From contig DAIOGK010000011.1 in NCBI GenBank assembly GCA_036745275.1, positions 1 through 64,000 of the forward strand: DNA of 64,000 nucleotides. Direction: 5' to 3'. A program made the translations under genes and the position numbers. The stretch's first letter is position 1. Each line of letters opens with the position of its first letter. The DNA is from JAIUNP01 sp020161975. GTDB lineage: Bacteria; Pseudomonadota; Alphaproteobacteria; Rhizobiales; Beijerinckiaceae. The notes under the pieces were generated by a model. That model saw only the letters and a list, made by a program, of their open reading frames with translations. It made no database searches and was not told the origin of the DNA. This document shows positions 41,443 to 50,383 of this stretch, in pieces.

Positions 41443-42363
41443 ATGAGCAAGCAGACCTATCGCGGCGTTTTCCCCGTCGTTCCAACGATTTTCAACGAAG
41501 ACGGGACACTCGACCTTGACGGGCAGAGGCGCTGCCTCGATTTCATGATCGACGCCGGTTCTGACGGGCTCTGCATTCTGGCGAACTTCTCCGAGCAGTT
41601 CGTGCTGACCGATGCCGAGCGCGAGGTGATCATGGAAGCCGCGCTGCGCCATGTCGCGGGCCGCGTGCCGGTGATCGTGACGACGACGCACACCGGCACG
41701 ACCGCCTGCGCGCACAGGAGCCGGAAGGCGCAGGATGCCGGCGCCGCCATGGTCATGGTGATGCCGCCCTATCACGGGGCGAGCTTGCGTTTTTCCGAAA
41801 GCCGCATTCAGGAATTCTACCAGGCGGTTTCCGACGCAATCTCGATCCCGATCATGATCCAGGATGCACCGGTCTCCGGCACCACGCTCACCGCACCGTT
41901 CCTGGCGAAGATGGCGCGGGAGATCGAACAGGTTTCCTATTTCAAGATCGAAACGCCCTTTGCCGCCGCCAAACTGCGTGAACTTATCGCGCTCGGCGGC
42001 GATGCGATTGTCGGCCCTTGGGATGGTGAGGAAGCGATCACACTGATGGCTGATCTCGATGCCGGCGCGACCGGCGCGATGACCGGCGGCGGCTACCCGG
42101 ACGGCATCCGCGAGATCATGGATGCCTGGCAACGGGGCAACCGGCCGGCTGCGCGCGCGGCTTATGCCAAATGGCTGCCGCTGATCAATCACGAGAACCG
42201 TCAATGCGGCCTTGCAGCAGCCAAGGCCCTGATGAAGGAAGGCGGCATCATCCGCTCGGATGCCCTGCGCCATCCCCTGCCGCCGCTCAACCCGCACGCC
42301 CGCACACAATTGATCGAACTCGCGCGCGACCTTGACGTGATGGCCCTGCGCTGGACAGCATGA
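41443..42363 (+). CDS. DapA-family (dihydrodipicolinate synthase-like) aldolase/lyase
   Basis: The 306-residue protein is a class I TIM-barrel of the DapA/NanA family; the Schiff-base lysine is Lys168 in YFKIETP. The usual tyrosine in YNVP is replaced by an IQDAP sequence, so it is unlikely to be a true DapA and probably a retro-aldolase or dehydratase on a sugar acid. ATG at 41443 (MSKQTYRGVF) is used; the ATG at 41440 is directly before. It follows the PdxA-type gene by 16 bases and ends at a strong terminator. Confidence 0.85.
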   Translation: MSKQTYRGVFPVVPTIFNEDGTLDLDGQRRCLDFMIDAGSDGLCILANFSEQFVLTDAEREVIMEAALRHVAGRVPVIVTTTHTGTTACAHRSRKAQDAGAAMVMVMPPYHGASLRFSESRIQEFYQAVSDAISIPIMIQDAPVSGTTLTAPFLAKMAREIEQVSYFKIETPFAAAKLRELIALGGDAIVGPWDGEEAITLMADLDAGATGAMTGGGYPDGIREIMDAWQRGNRPAARAAYAKWLPLINHENRQCGLAAAKALMKEGGIIRSDALRHPLPPLNPHARTQLIELARDLDVMALRWTA

Positions 42364-42427
42364 TCCATGACAGGCTGAAAGAACAGAACAACAGGCGCGG
42401 TCAACGCCCGGTCAAACTATCCTTTAC

Positions 42428-42460
42428 AGGCCGGCCCTTCGGGGTCGGCCTTTTTCTTTT
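42428..42460 (+). terminator. Strong UUCG terminator after the DapA-family gene
   Basis: A 10-bp stem (AGGCCGGCCC with GGGTCGGCCT, one G-T) is capped by a UUCG loop and followed by TTTTCTTTT. It separates the plus-strand pdxA-dapA operon from the convergent tctA. Confidence 0.92.
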
Positions 42461-42463
42461 CAG

Positions 42464-43957
42464 TCAGTGGGCGGAACGCCGGTTGATCAGGCGCGCGACG
42501 AGCGGCCAGGCGAGCAGCACGAGCGCCAGCAGCATCAGCGATGTCACAAGCGGGTTCGACCAGAAGATCGCCATCGAGCCCTTCGACATGATCAACGACT
42601 GGCGGAAGGCATCCTCCGCCTTGTCGCCAATGACCATGGCAAGGATGAGCGGCGCGATCGGATAGTTCAGTTTCTTGAACATATAGCCGAGCAGCCCGAA
42701 ACCGAGCGCCAGCCAGAGATCAAAGATGCGCGAACCGACCGTGTAGGCACCAATGAAGCAGATGACGACAATGGCCGGGCCGATGATGGCGAAGGGAATG
42801 CGCAGGATCGAGGCAAAGAGCGGCACTGTGGAGAGCACCAGCACCACCGCCAGCACATTGCCCATGTACATTGAGGCAATCAGGCCCCAGACGAAATCGG
42901 GGCGCTCCACGAACAGCATCGGTCCGGGGTTGAGCCCCCAGATCATCAGCCCGCCCAGCATCACCGCCGCCGTCGCCGAACCGGGGATGCCGAGCGCCAG
43001 CATCGGCAGCATCGCGGCAGTTCCGGCCGAGTGATCCGCCGTTTCCGGCGCAATAATGCCATCGGGCTCACCCTTGCCATAGTTGTTCCGGAAGGATGAG
43101 AACCGTTTGCCGAGCCCGTAGCTCATGAAGGATGCAGCGGTCGGCCCGCCCGGCGTAATCCCCATCCACACCCCGACCAGCGCCGAACGCACAAGCGTCG
43201 CCCAGTGGCGCGGCATTTCCGCCATGGCGCGCAAGACGTCGCGCGGGCTGACCTTCGCCGTGATGCCTTTGAGATGCAGCCCCTCCTCGATGGTCAGGAT
43301 CAGTTCGCCGATGCCGAAGAGGCCGATCACCGCCACCAGAAAGGAGACGCCCGCAATCAACTGGTCGAATTCAAAGGTGAGGCGCAGGCTGCCGGACACC
43401 GAATCCATGCCGACCGCAGCCAGTGCAAAGCCGATGCCGATGGAGACGATGGTTTTCAGCATCGGCGCGCCGCCAAGTCCGACAAAGCTCGAAAAGGCGA
43501 GAAAATAGACCGCGAAGAACTCGGGCGACGAGAATTTCAGCGCAAACCGCTGCACCCAGCCGGACAGCAGCGTGATGACGATGACCCCGACGAGCGCGCC
43601 GAAGCCTGCCGAAAGAAAAGCAAAGGCCAGCGCTTCGGTCGCCCGCCCTTTCTGGGCCAGCGGATAGCCGTCGAAGGTAGTGGCAACGGATGACGGCTCA
43701 CCCGGTATGTTGAACAGGATCGAAGTGGTCGATCCGCCGAACAGCGCCCCCCAGTACATTGACGTGAGCAGGATGATCGCGGCCACCGGATCCATCGAAA
43801 ACGTCAGCGGCAACAGCAGCGAAACGCCGTTAGGCGCACCAAGACCGGGCAAAACGCCCACCAGAATGCCGAGAAGGACACCAACGATCATCAGGCCGAT
43901 ATGAAACGGCGTGAACGCAACCGTGAACCCATGAAGAAGCGCGCCGATATTTTCCAT
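42464..43957 (-). CDS. tctA: Tripartite tricarboxylate transporter large permease TctA
   Basis: TctA is the 12-pass membrane component of TTT (tripartite) solute uptake. The 497 residues show the family start GLMIVGVLLGILVGVLPGLGAPNGVSLLLPLTF and many hydrophobic segments, with the GIPGSATAAVMLGGLMIWGL motif. It starts at ATG 43957, overlapping the tctB stop by one base. The tctC-tctB-tctA operon is on the minus strand and ends here, facing the pdxA-dapA operon. The solute is likely the same carboxylate or sugar acid metabolised by the cluster. Confidence 0.93.
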   Translation of the reverse strand: MENIGALLHGFTVAFTPFHIGLMIVGVLLGILVGVLPGLGAPNGVSLLLPLTFSMDPVAAIILLTSMYWGALFGGSTTSILFNIPGEPSSVATTFDGYPLAQKGRATEALAFAFLSAGFGALVGVIVITLLSGWVQRFALKFSSPEFFAVYFLAFSSFVGLGGAPMLKTIVSIGIGFALAAVGMDSVSGSLRLTFEFDQLIAGVSFLVAVIGLFGIGELILTIEEGLHLKGITAKVSPRDVLRAMAEMPRHWATLVRSALVGVWMGITPGGPTAASFMSYGLGKRFSSFRNNYGKGEPDGIIAPETADHSAGTAAMLPMLALGIPGSATAAVMLGGLMIWGLNPGPMLFVERPDFVWGLIASMYMGNVLAVVLVLSTVPLFASILRIPFAIIGPAIVVICFIGAYTVGSRIFDLWLALGFGLLGYMFKKLNYPIAPLILAMVIGDKAEDAFRQSLIMSKGSMAIFWSNPLVTSLMLLALVLLAWPLVARLINRRSAH

Positions 43958-44433
43958 CAGTACCCCAGCGCCGCTTCGAGGGGCCCTTTCAGCAGTGAGA
44001 CCTGGAAGCCCTTTTCCAGCAGCAAGAACAGCGCAACGGGCATCCCGATCGCCACCAGCGCCGCGTACCAGATGCGATAGCGCCCCTGAACGACCATGAC
44101 CCCGAACATGTAGAGCGCAGTGGCCACATAGAGCCCCAGATAGATCGCCGCGATAACGAACAGCACCATCGGCACGATGAAGCGCAGCAGAGCGCCGCCC
44201 TGCTGCGCCGTCATGAAGGGTTCAGCGCCGCGCCAGCGGCCCCTCAGCGCACCGGCGAGATTGGCAAGGCTCGCCAGCGTGATGATCGCGCCGATGTAGA
44301 AGGGGAAGGTGCCTGGCTCGGGGCCGGACGCCGACCAGCCGACGCCGAACTCCCGCGCGCCATGGGCGATGACGACCCCGAACAAGGCCGTGAAACCGGC
44401 AAAGACGATTTCTGCCGTGGCGCGCGAGATCAT
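43957..44433 (-). CDS. tctB: Tripartite tricarboxylate transporter small permease TctB
   Basis: TctB is the four-pass small subunit that pairs with TctA. The 158 residues show four hydrophobic segments (about 8-25, 38-60, 82-105 and 120-145), with PGTFPFYIGAIIT, which is typical of TctB. ATG at 44433 has AAGGAG upstream, so the longer frame to 44613 is not used. It lies ten bases after tctC. Confidence 0.9.
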   Translation of the reverse strand: MISRATAEIVFAGFTALFGVVIAHGAREFGVGWSASGPEPGTFPFYIGAIITLASLANLAGALRGRWRGAEPFMTAQQGGALLRFIVPMVLFVIAAIYLGLYVATALYMFGVMVVQGRYRIWYAALVAIGMPVALFLLLEKGFQVSLLKGPLEAALGY

Positions 44434-44443
44434 GGTGCGCTCC

Positions 44444-45436
44444 TTACTTGGCGATCCAGCCTTCGCGTTCGAAGACCTCGCGCGAGGCCTTGTCATCTGC
44501 AGCGATGAAGGCCTTGAACGCGTCGCCCGCCATGTACTTTCCAGTCTGCACGGTGCGTTCGATGTATTCCTTCCACTCGGGCGTCTCGGAAACCTTCTTG
44601 AGCACATCCGCATAGAAGGTCACCGCATCGGCAGGAACACCGGCCGAGAGCCACACGGTGCGCGGCATCTGGAACTGATCGATCGGAATACCCTCTGACT
44701 TGCAGGTTGGAATGTCGCTCCAGCCTTCGGTCGCGGTCACCTTGGCCGTGGATGCGAGCTTTTGTGGCGAGAAGACGCAGATCGGCCGAACCTGCCCGGC
44801 TTTCCACTGGCCAATCGACTCGTTGGGATTGTTAGTGTCGCTGTCGATATGCCCGCCGGCAAGCTGTGTGCCGACTGCGCCACCGCCCTGGAATGGCACA
44901 TAGATGAACTTCGCCCCGGTGCTCGCCGAAATCATCGAGGTCAACGTCTGATCGGTGTCCTTGGACTGGCTGCCACCCATTTTGAAGGTGTCCGGCTTGG
45001 CCTTGACCGCAGCGATGTACTCTTTTGCGCTCTTGTAGGGCGCATCCGCCTTCACCCAGAGCAGAAATTCATCGAGCGCCAGCGCTGCCACCGGCACGAG
45101 GTCCGAAGTCTTGTAGCCGAGCTTGGCGACATAGGGCAGCAGATAGGCGTTGTTCGTGCCGAAGATCACCTTGTAGGGGTCGCCTGCCGAGGTCTTGACC
45201 GTAAGATACCCCTCCGCGCCCGAACCGCCGCCCTTATTGGTGACGACGATCGACTGGTCAATCAGCTTGTACTTGGTGATGATCGACTGGATCATCCGCG
45301 TGAAATTGTCCGTGCCGCCGCCGGGCGAAGAGGTGACGACAAACTCGATGGGTTTGGTCGGCTGCCAGGCCAGTGCCGGGCCGGTGGCAATGGCAAGAAC
45401 AGCGGCTCCGGCCAGAAGTGCGGATTTCATGCGCAT
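44444..45436 (-). CDS. tctC: Tripartite tricarboxylate transporter binding protein TctC (Bug)
   Basis: TctC is the periplasmic solute-binding subunit. The 330-residue protein has a signal peptide (about 1-23, ending ALA), then WQPTKPIEFVV, SSPGGGTDNFTR and the C-terminal Bug fold with YVPFQGGGAVGTQLAGGHID. The solute cannot be identified. It starts at ATG 45436 and shares its upstream region, including the second operator, with the divergent oxidoreductase. Confidence 0.92.
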   Translation of the reverse strand: MRMKSALLAGAAVLAIATGPALAWQPTKPIEFVVTSSPGGGTDNFTRMIQSIITKYKLIDQSIVVTNKGGGSGAEGYLTVKTSAGDPYKVIFGTNNAYLLPYVAKLGYKTSDLVPVAALALDEFLLWVKADAPYKSAKEYIAAVKAKPDTFKMGGSQSKDTDQTLTSMISASTGAKFIYVPFQGGGAVGTQLAGGHIDSDTNNPNESIGQWKAGQVRPICVFSPQKLASTAKVTATEGWSDIPTCKSEGIPIDQFQMPRTVWLSAGVPADAVTFYADVLKKVSETPEWKEYIERTVQTGKYMAGDAFKAFIAADDKASREVFEREGWIAK

Positions 45437-45519
45437 GGGTCTCTCCGTTTGGCGGTTCCTCTTGTCTGCGAGGAGGCTCCCCGCAGATCGTGATTGTTCG
45501 ATACCGGTAGCATAAGGAC

Positions 45520-45547
45520 TTGCCGGCTTGCAAGTATGCTGTATGCA
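45520..45547. promoter_or_regulatory. Second GntR-type operator, overlapping a promoter
   Basis: CAAGTATGCTGTATGCA (45531-45547) is the reverse complement, 16 of 17 bases, of the site at 40320. It lies in a TTGCA-N11-TGCAA dyad. On the plus strand TTGCCG (45520-45525), 16 bases, then TATGCA (45542-45547) looks like a promoter whose minus-10 lies inside the operator, as in repression. It is 44-60 bases upstream of the oxidoreductase start and about 95 bases from tctC. Confidence 0.65.
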
Positions 45548-45590
45548 ATATGCCGAGCAAGGCCAAAACGGCCACCGGGAGGACAGGCCG

Positions 45591-46994
45591 ATGAACCATC
45601 ACACGCGATATGCCGGACTGACGCACCCCGTTGGCGTCTGTCTGGTCGGCGGTGGTGCGTTCGGACAGAGTTTTCTCGCCCAGGCCCGTTTCATCCGCAG
45701 GCTTTCTGCGCGCATTGCCGTGGACCTGACGGCGGAAGCTGCGGCAAAAGCCCTCTTTGCAGCAGGCTTTTCGCCCGCGGACATCCGCCTTTGCGAGAAC
45801 CCGGGCGATGCCCGTGCGGCTTTTGATGCCGGCAAGGCCGTTGCCGCTGCCGCGCTCGATACGGTGCAGGACCTGCCCTTCGACATTCTGGTCGAGGCAA
45901 CCGGCCACCCCGAGGCTGCCGCGATCCATGCCATGGCGGCCATCGAGCGAAGGCGCCATGTCCTGCTTGTCACCAAGGAAACCGACAGCGTGGCCGGGCC
46001 GATCCTCGCTCGCCGTGCCCGCGAAAAGAGCGTCGGCCTGACCCCGGTCGACGGCGACCAGCCGGCCCTGCTGATCGATATGATCACCTGGGCCGAAACG
46101 CTTGGGTTGGATCTGATCGGCGCGGGAAAATCCAGCGAGTACGATTTCGTATTTGATGCAACCACAGGAACCGTGACCAGCAACGGTCGCACTGTGTCCT
46201 TGCCCGACCTTGCCCCGCACTGGGCGCCGGGAGAACGGTCACTGCGCGCGGTGGCACAGGCCCGCTCTGCCGTGCTGGGCACGGCCTTCCCGCTGCGCGC
46301 CGTGCCGGATCTCTGCGAACTTGCACTTGTTGCGAACGCCACCGGCTTCATGCCGGATGTACCGCCGTTCCATGCGCCGGTCGCGCGCGTGCCCGAAGTC
46401 GCAGACCTCTTTTCGACCGGCGGATCGGACAGCCTCTTCTCCGGCCGTCGGCGGCTCGATGTTTTCCACCATCTGCGCGCACCGGACGAAGCGAGCTTTG
46501 CCGGCGGCGTCTTTGTCACCCTTGCCTGTCATGACCGGGCAAGCTGGCAAATTCTGGCCGAGAAGGGCCATGTCGTGAGCAGGAACGGCGCTTTTGCGAT
46601 GGTCTACCTTCCGCGGCATCTGCTCGGCATCGAGGCGGCAACCTCCATTCTCGATCTGGCCGGCCTCGGCATCTCGACCTACCCGGAGGATTACGCGCCG
46701 CACTTCGATCTTGTCGCGGTCGCAACGCGCGATCTGCCGGCGGGTACACGGCTGGATGCAATCGGCCATCACCACACCATCGACGGTGTGACCGCCGAAC
46801 TCAGGCCCATGCAGGTGCTGGCAGCTGATGAAACAACGCCCTACTATCTCGCGGCGAACCGGACCCTGGCCCGTCCGGTCAGCAAGGGCGCGGCCATCCG
46901 CCCCGGCGATCTTGCGCTCATGCCGGATTCGCCGCTGCTCGCCTTGCGTCTGGCACAGGATTCTGCATTCGGACCCAAGACATCGGGCCACTGA
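45591..46994 (+). CDS. SAF-domain NAD(P)-dependent oxidoreductase
   Basis: The 467-residue protein begins with a Rossmann motif (VCLVGGGAFGQ, about residues 16-26) as in homoserine dehydrogenase-like enzymes. Its middle part contains DILVEATGHPEAA and HVLLVTKETDSV, the family's nucleotide-binding pocket, and its C-terminal part (about 370-460) has a SAF domain, as in sugar-acid dehydratases and dehydrogenases of this type. The product is probably an NAD(P)-linked dehydrogenase acting on the cluster's substrate. ATG 45591 has GGAGG upstream. The GntR gene follows 33 bases later. Confidence 0.8.
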   Translation: MNHHTRYAGLTHPVGVCLVGGGAFGQSFLAQARFIRRLSARIAVDLTAEAAAKALFAAGFSPADIRLCENPGDARAAFDAGKAVAAAALDTVQDLPFDILVEATGHPEAAAIHAMAAIERRRHVLLVTKETDSVAGPILARRAREKSVGLTPVDGDQPALLIDMITWAETLGLDLIGAGKSSEYDFVFDATTGTVTSNGRTVSLPDLAPHWAPGERSLRAVAQARSAVLGTAFPLRAVPDLCELALVANATGFMPDVPPFHAPVARVPEVADLFSTGGSDSLFSGRRRLDVFHHLRAPDEASFAGGVFVTLACHDRASWQILAEKGHVVSRNGAFAMVYLPRHLLGIEAATSILDLAGLGISTYPEDYAPHFDLVAVATRDLPAGTRLDAIGHHHTIDGVTAELRPMQVLAADETTPYYLAANRTLARPVSKGAAIRPGDLALMPDSPLLALRLAQDSAFGPKTSGH

Positions 46995-47027
46995 CGGCAT
47001 AGAACGGAAGGAGCGTTCGGAGGCAGC

Positions 47028-47729
47028 ATGAGCGAAACGGGCCAGACACATCAGGCAGAAGCCGCCGGGCTCGGCGGGGGCGCAGTGACGCGCATCACGC
47101 GCGTGACCTTGCACGAAGCCGTGCTGAACCAGCTCCGCGACATGATCATCGAAGGGACGCTGGCGCCCGGCGCCCGCATCAACGAAGGGCAGGTCGGCGC
47201 CGCCCTCGGTGTCTCACGCACGCCCCTGCGCGAGGCAATCAAGACGCTGGAGAGCGAGGGACTGGTCGAGATCATCCCATCCAAGGGCGCCATCGTCCGC
47301 CGTTTTTCCGCCACCGACATCCGCGAAATTCTGGAAGTGCTCAAGGCGCTGGAACAGACCGCAGCTCGCCTTCTCTGCGCGCGGGGCACCGAAGCCGCCA
47401 TCGCCGAGGTTGTCGGCCTCCATGAGGCGATGATGACTGAATATGCTGCGCGCAACCGCCTGACCTATTTCAAGCTGAACCAGAGCATTCACAGCGCCAT
47501 CGTCCTTGGCTCGGGCAATGCCGTGCTCGCCCGCACCCACGCGCAATTGCAGGCGCAGATCAAGCGTATCCGCTTCATCGGCAACCAGACACCGGAGCGT
47601 TGGGCCGCCGCAGTGGCCGAGCACGAGGAGATGATCTTGGCATTGAAGAGGCGCGACGGCGCCGCATTGGCCGATGTGCTGGGCCGGCACCTCGATCTGA
47701 CGGTCGAGCGCGTTCGCGACGCGGTTTGA
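47028..47729 (+). CDS. GntR-family regulator with FCD domain
   Basis: FCD-type GntR repressors sense organic acids, often with a metal cofactor. The 233-residue protein has a winged helix-turn-helix (about 30-90) with GVSRTPLREAIKTLESEGLVE, and a C-terminal all-helical FCD domain (about 100-225) with His ligands in SIHSAIV, EHEEMI and GRHLDL. The start is ATG 47028. It is located between the SAF oxidoreductase and a polyol dehydrogenase, all on one strand, and probably binds the two 17-base sites in this cluster. Confidence 0.9.
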   Translation: MSETGQTHQAEAAGLGGGAVTRITRVTLHEAVLNQLRDMIIEGTLAPGARINEGQVGAALGVSRTPLREAIKTLESEGLVEIIPSKGAIVRRFSATDIREILEVLKALEQTAARLLCARGTEAAIAEVVGLHEAMMTEYAARNRLTYFKLNQSIHSAIVLGSGNAVLARTHAQLQAQIKRIRFIGNQTPERWAAAVAEHEEMILALKRRDGAALADVLGRHLDLTVERVRDAV

Positions 47730-47749
47730 CCCCGGAAGGACGATCAATC

Positions 47750-49255
47750 ATGAAGCGTCTCGACAGCACCAGCCTGAACAGCCTGCCAAGGTCGGTCATT
47801 CGCCCCGGCTACGACCGGTCGGCCGTGACACCCGGCATCGTCCATCTTGGCGTCGGCGCTTTCCACAGGGCACATCAGGCGGTGATGGTCGAGGATCGGC
47901 TGGCTGCCGGCGAAACCGGTTGGGGCATCGTCGCAGCCTCACTGCGCGCGGCCGACACCGCAGAGGCGCTGAACCCTCAGAACGGGCTCTATACCCTCGG
48001 CGTTCGCGACGGCAGTGGCACACAGTTGCGCGTGATCGGCGCCATTTCCGAAGTGATTGTGGCAACGTCCGCCCGCGAGCGGCTCCTTGCCGCCATGACC
48101 GACCCGCGCGTGTGCATCGTCTCTCTGACCGTAACGGAAAAAGGCTATTGCCACGATCCTGCAACGGGCGCCCTCAACGAGACCCATCCCGGCATCATCG
48201 CCGATCTCGCCAATCCGCATAGGCCTGCCACGGCGCCCGGCCTCGTCGTCGAGGCATTGGCGCGCCGCCGCGCGGAGGGCACGGAGCCTTTCACCGTCCT
48301 TTGCTGCGACAATCTGCCGTCGAACGGCGTGACCGTACGCCGCGTTGTCAGCCGCTTTGGAGCCCTGCGCGACCCTGAACTCGGCGAGTTCATCGCTGGC
48401 GAGGTTGCGTTCCCGGCGACCATGGTGGACCGCATCGTGCCCGCAACCACCGACGAGGACCGCGCAATGGTGGCGGCAACGCTCGGCGTCCGCGATGCCT
48501 GGCCGGTCATGTCCGAACCCTTCACACAATGGGTGATCGAAGACCGTTTTCCTGCCGGGCGCCCACGCTTCGAGGATGCGGGGGCCGAAATCACAACTGA
48601 TGTTGCCCCCTACGAGCGGATGAAGCTGCGGCTCCTGAACGGGACCCATTCCACCATGGCCTATCTCGGGCAACTGGCGGGGCTGGAGACCATCGCAGAC
48701 ACGATCTCGACGCCGACCTTCGCGCGTTTTATCCGCCGCCTGATGGACGAGGAAATCACCCCGACCGTGCCGGGGTTCAGCGAGGATCAACTCACCCGCT
48801 ACAAGGACGCACTGATCACCCGCTATGCCAATCCCGCCCTGCGCCATCGCACCGCGCAAATCGCCATGGACGGGTCCCAGAAGCTGCCGCAACGTCTCAT
48901 CGGCACGATGCGCGACCAACTGGCCGCCGGTCGTTCGATCGCCCTTCTCGGGCTTGCGGTTGCCGGGTTCATCCGCTTCATGACCGGTACGGGTGAGCGC
49001 GGCAGCGCCCTGCCCATCAACGACCCGATGGCTGCGACGTTTTCAAAGGCCGTTGCGGAAGCCGGCGCAGCCGGCATCACCCGCCTGCCGGGAGATCAGG
49101 CCGAAGCACTGGCGGAGCGGCTGGCCGGTTCGGTTCTCACCATAACCGATGTCTTTGGCGAAACAGGCCGTGATTCCCGCGTCAGAAGCGCCGTCACGAA
49201 ACCGCTTGCACGCCTCTTCTCGGAGGGCGCACTGGCAACGGTGACGACCGCCTGA
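47750..49255 (+). CDS. Mannitol/fructuronate-type dehydrogenase
   Basis: The 501-residue protein belongs to the polyol-specific long-chain dehydrogenase family, which includes mannitol-2-dehydrogenase, fructuronate reductase (UxuB) and altronate oxidoreductase. The NAD motif HLGVGAFHRAHQA is at about 28-40, and the catalytic residues Lys292, Asn297 and His300 lie in KLRLLNGTHS. It probably interconverts a keto-sugar acid or polyol with its oxidised form. ATG at 47750 has GGAAGGA upstream. It is the last gene of the oxidoreductase-gntR operon, and two bases remain between it and the convergent DUF900 stop. Confidence 0.87.
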   Translation: MKRLDSTSLNSLPRSVIRPGYDRSAVTPGIVHLGVGAFHRAHQAVMVEDRLAAGETGWGIVAASLRAADTAEALNPQNGLYTLGVRDGSGTQLRVIGAISEVIVATSARERLLAAMTDPRVCIVSLTVTEKGYCHDPATGALNETHPGIIADLANPHRPATAPGLVVEALARRRAEGTEPFTVLCCDNLPSNGVTVRRVVSRFGALRDPELGEFIAGEVAFPATMVDRIVPATTDEDRAMVAATLGVRDAWPVMSEPFTQWVIEDRFPAGRPRFEDAGAEITTDVAPYERMKLRLLNGTHSTMAYLGQLAGLETIADTISTPTFARFIRRLMDEEITPTVPGFSEDQLTRYKDALITRYANPALRHRTAQIAMDGSQKLPQRLIGTMRDQLAAGRSIALLGLAVAGFIRFMTGTGERGSALPINDPMAATFSKAVAEAGAAGITRLPGDQAEALAERLAGSVLTITDVFGETGRDSRVRSAVTKPLARLFSEGALATVTTA

Positions 49256-49257
49256 AC

Positions 49258-50274
49258 CTATCCCCGCTCGACCGTGCGCTTGATGACGGCGCGCACATCG
49301 TCATTCGCGACGAAAGCATCATGCCGCACGAGACCCGAGGCAAACTCGGTCGCATCCACCACCTTGATGCCGAGCCCGGCGAAGGCTGAGGCCGGCAGGG
49401 CACCGGCCCGGTCCCCCCCGGCGATGCGACGGGACAGATCAAGCGCCCGGTCGTTGGTGGCGGTGATGACGGTGATCTTCTCGCGCAGGTTCCCCATGCG
49501 GTTGAGATGGGCCTTGAACACATCCATGTCGATATCAGGTGAGGCGAGCGTCAGCGTCGCCAGCCGGTCCAGCCCCTTGTCGCCGTTCCGGTCGCGATAG
49601 GCGCGGAATGCTTCCATCGTCACCAGCGTTCCCATGGAATGGGCCACCAGATGAACTCGCGCGCCGAACGGATCGTTGAACGTGGCCGTCAACGCATCAG
49701 CGAGCGGATCGCGGGCGAGCAGCCCCGATTCCCGATCATAGCCATAATCGAGCAAGCCGCCCTTGGACGCCCAGGAAAACAGCGCCGTATTGCCCGAAAA
49801 GCGGATCCCGTCCGACAGGATCGCGGCATCATAGGCCGCGCTCTCGAAGGTCTGGTTGTAGCCATGCACGAACAGAAGCGTATCGCGCCCGCGCAGGGCC
49901 TCGGCAAACGCCTCGGCCGCATTGCCCGATTGCACGTCGAGCGTCTGCACACGGAAGTCACTGGTAACAACCGAACCGACCCGGCCCATAAACGACCGGT
50001 CAGGGGGCACAAGCTGCGCCTTGGCATAGGTGAGCACCGGCGCGCGGGCCGCAGACAGGAACGGTGAGCGCTTGCCCCCCTCCGCAAGGCGCCGAGTGGT
50101 GGCGACATGCAGAACCGGCTCCGAGGCAATGCCGGTTCCAATGGATCCGGTGGCATGGGCGCGCCTTGGCCCCAACTCGATGCACCCCGCCAGCGGCAGG
50201 GTCGCAAGCCCCGCCAGCAGGCAGCGACGCGACAGAAACGCGGACGACAAACGGGAAGACAATGGATCGGACAT
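49258..50274 (-). CDS. DUF900 alpha/beta-hydrolase lipoprotein
   Basis: The 338-residue protein has a lipobox LAGC at about residue 31, preceded by SRRCLLAGLATLP, so it is probably a lipid-anchored envelope protein. The rest is a DUF900 alpha/beta hydrolase: LLFVHGYNQTFESAA (oxyanion loop) and HLVAHSMGTLV (nucleophile Ser in the G-x-S-x-G-like AHSMG). A catalytic Asp/His pair probably follows. The substrate is unknown. The start is ATG at 50274. Confidence 0.84.
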   Translation of the reverse strand: MSDPLSSRLSSAFLSRRCLLAGLATLPLAGCIELGPRRAHATGSIGTGIASEPVLHVATTRRLAEGGKRSPFLSAARAPVLTYAKAQLVPPDRSFMGRVGSVVTSDFRVQTLDVQSGNAAEAFAEALRGRDTLLFVHGYNQTFESAAYDAAILSDGIRFSGNTALFSWASKGGLLDYGYDRESGLLARDPLADALTATFNDPFGARVHLVAHSMGTLVTMEAFRAYRDRNGDKGLDRLATLTLASPDIDMDVFKAHLNRMGNLREKITVITATNDRALDLSRRIAGGDRAGALPASAFAGLGIKVVDATEFASGLVRHDAFVANDDVRAVIKRTVERG

Positions 50275-50383
50275 GGGCTCGGGCTAACGGTGAAAACGTG
50301 AAGACCCGATTAACAATGCAACCCGGGGCAAATCACGCTTGCGGGATTGCCTCGGAAATCCGGCCAAATCATGGTGCGGTGCA

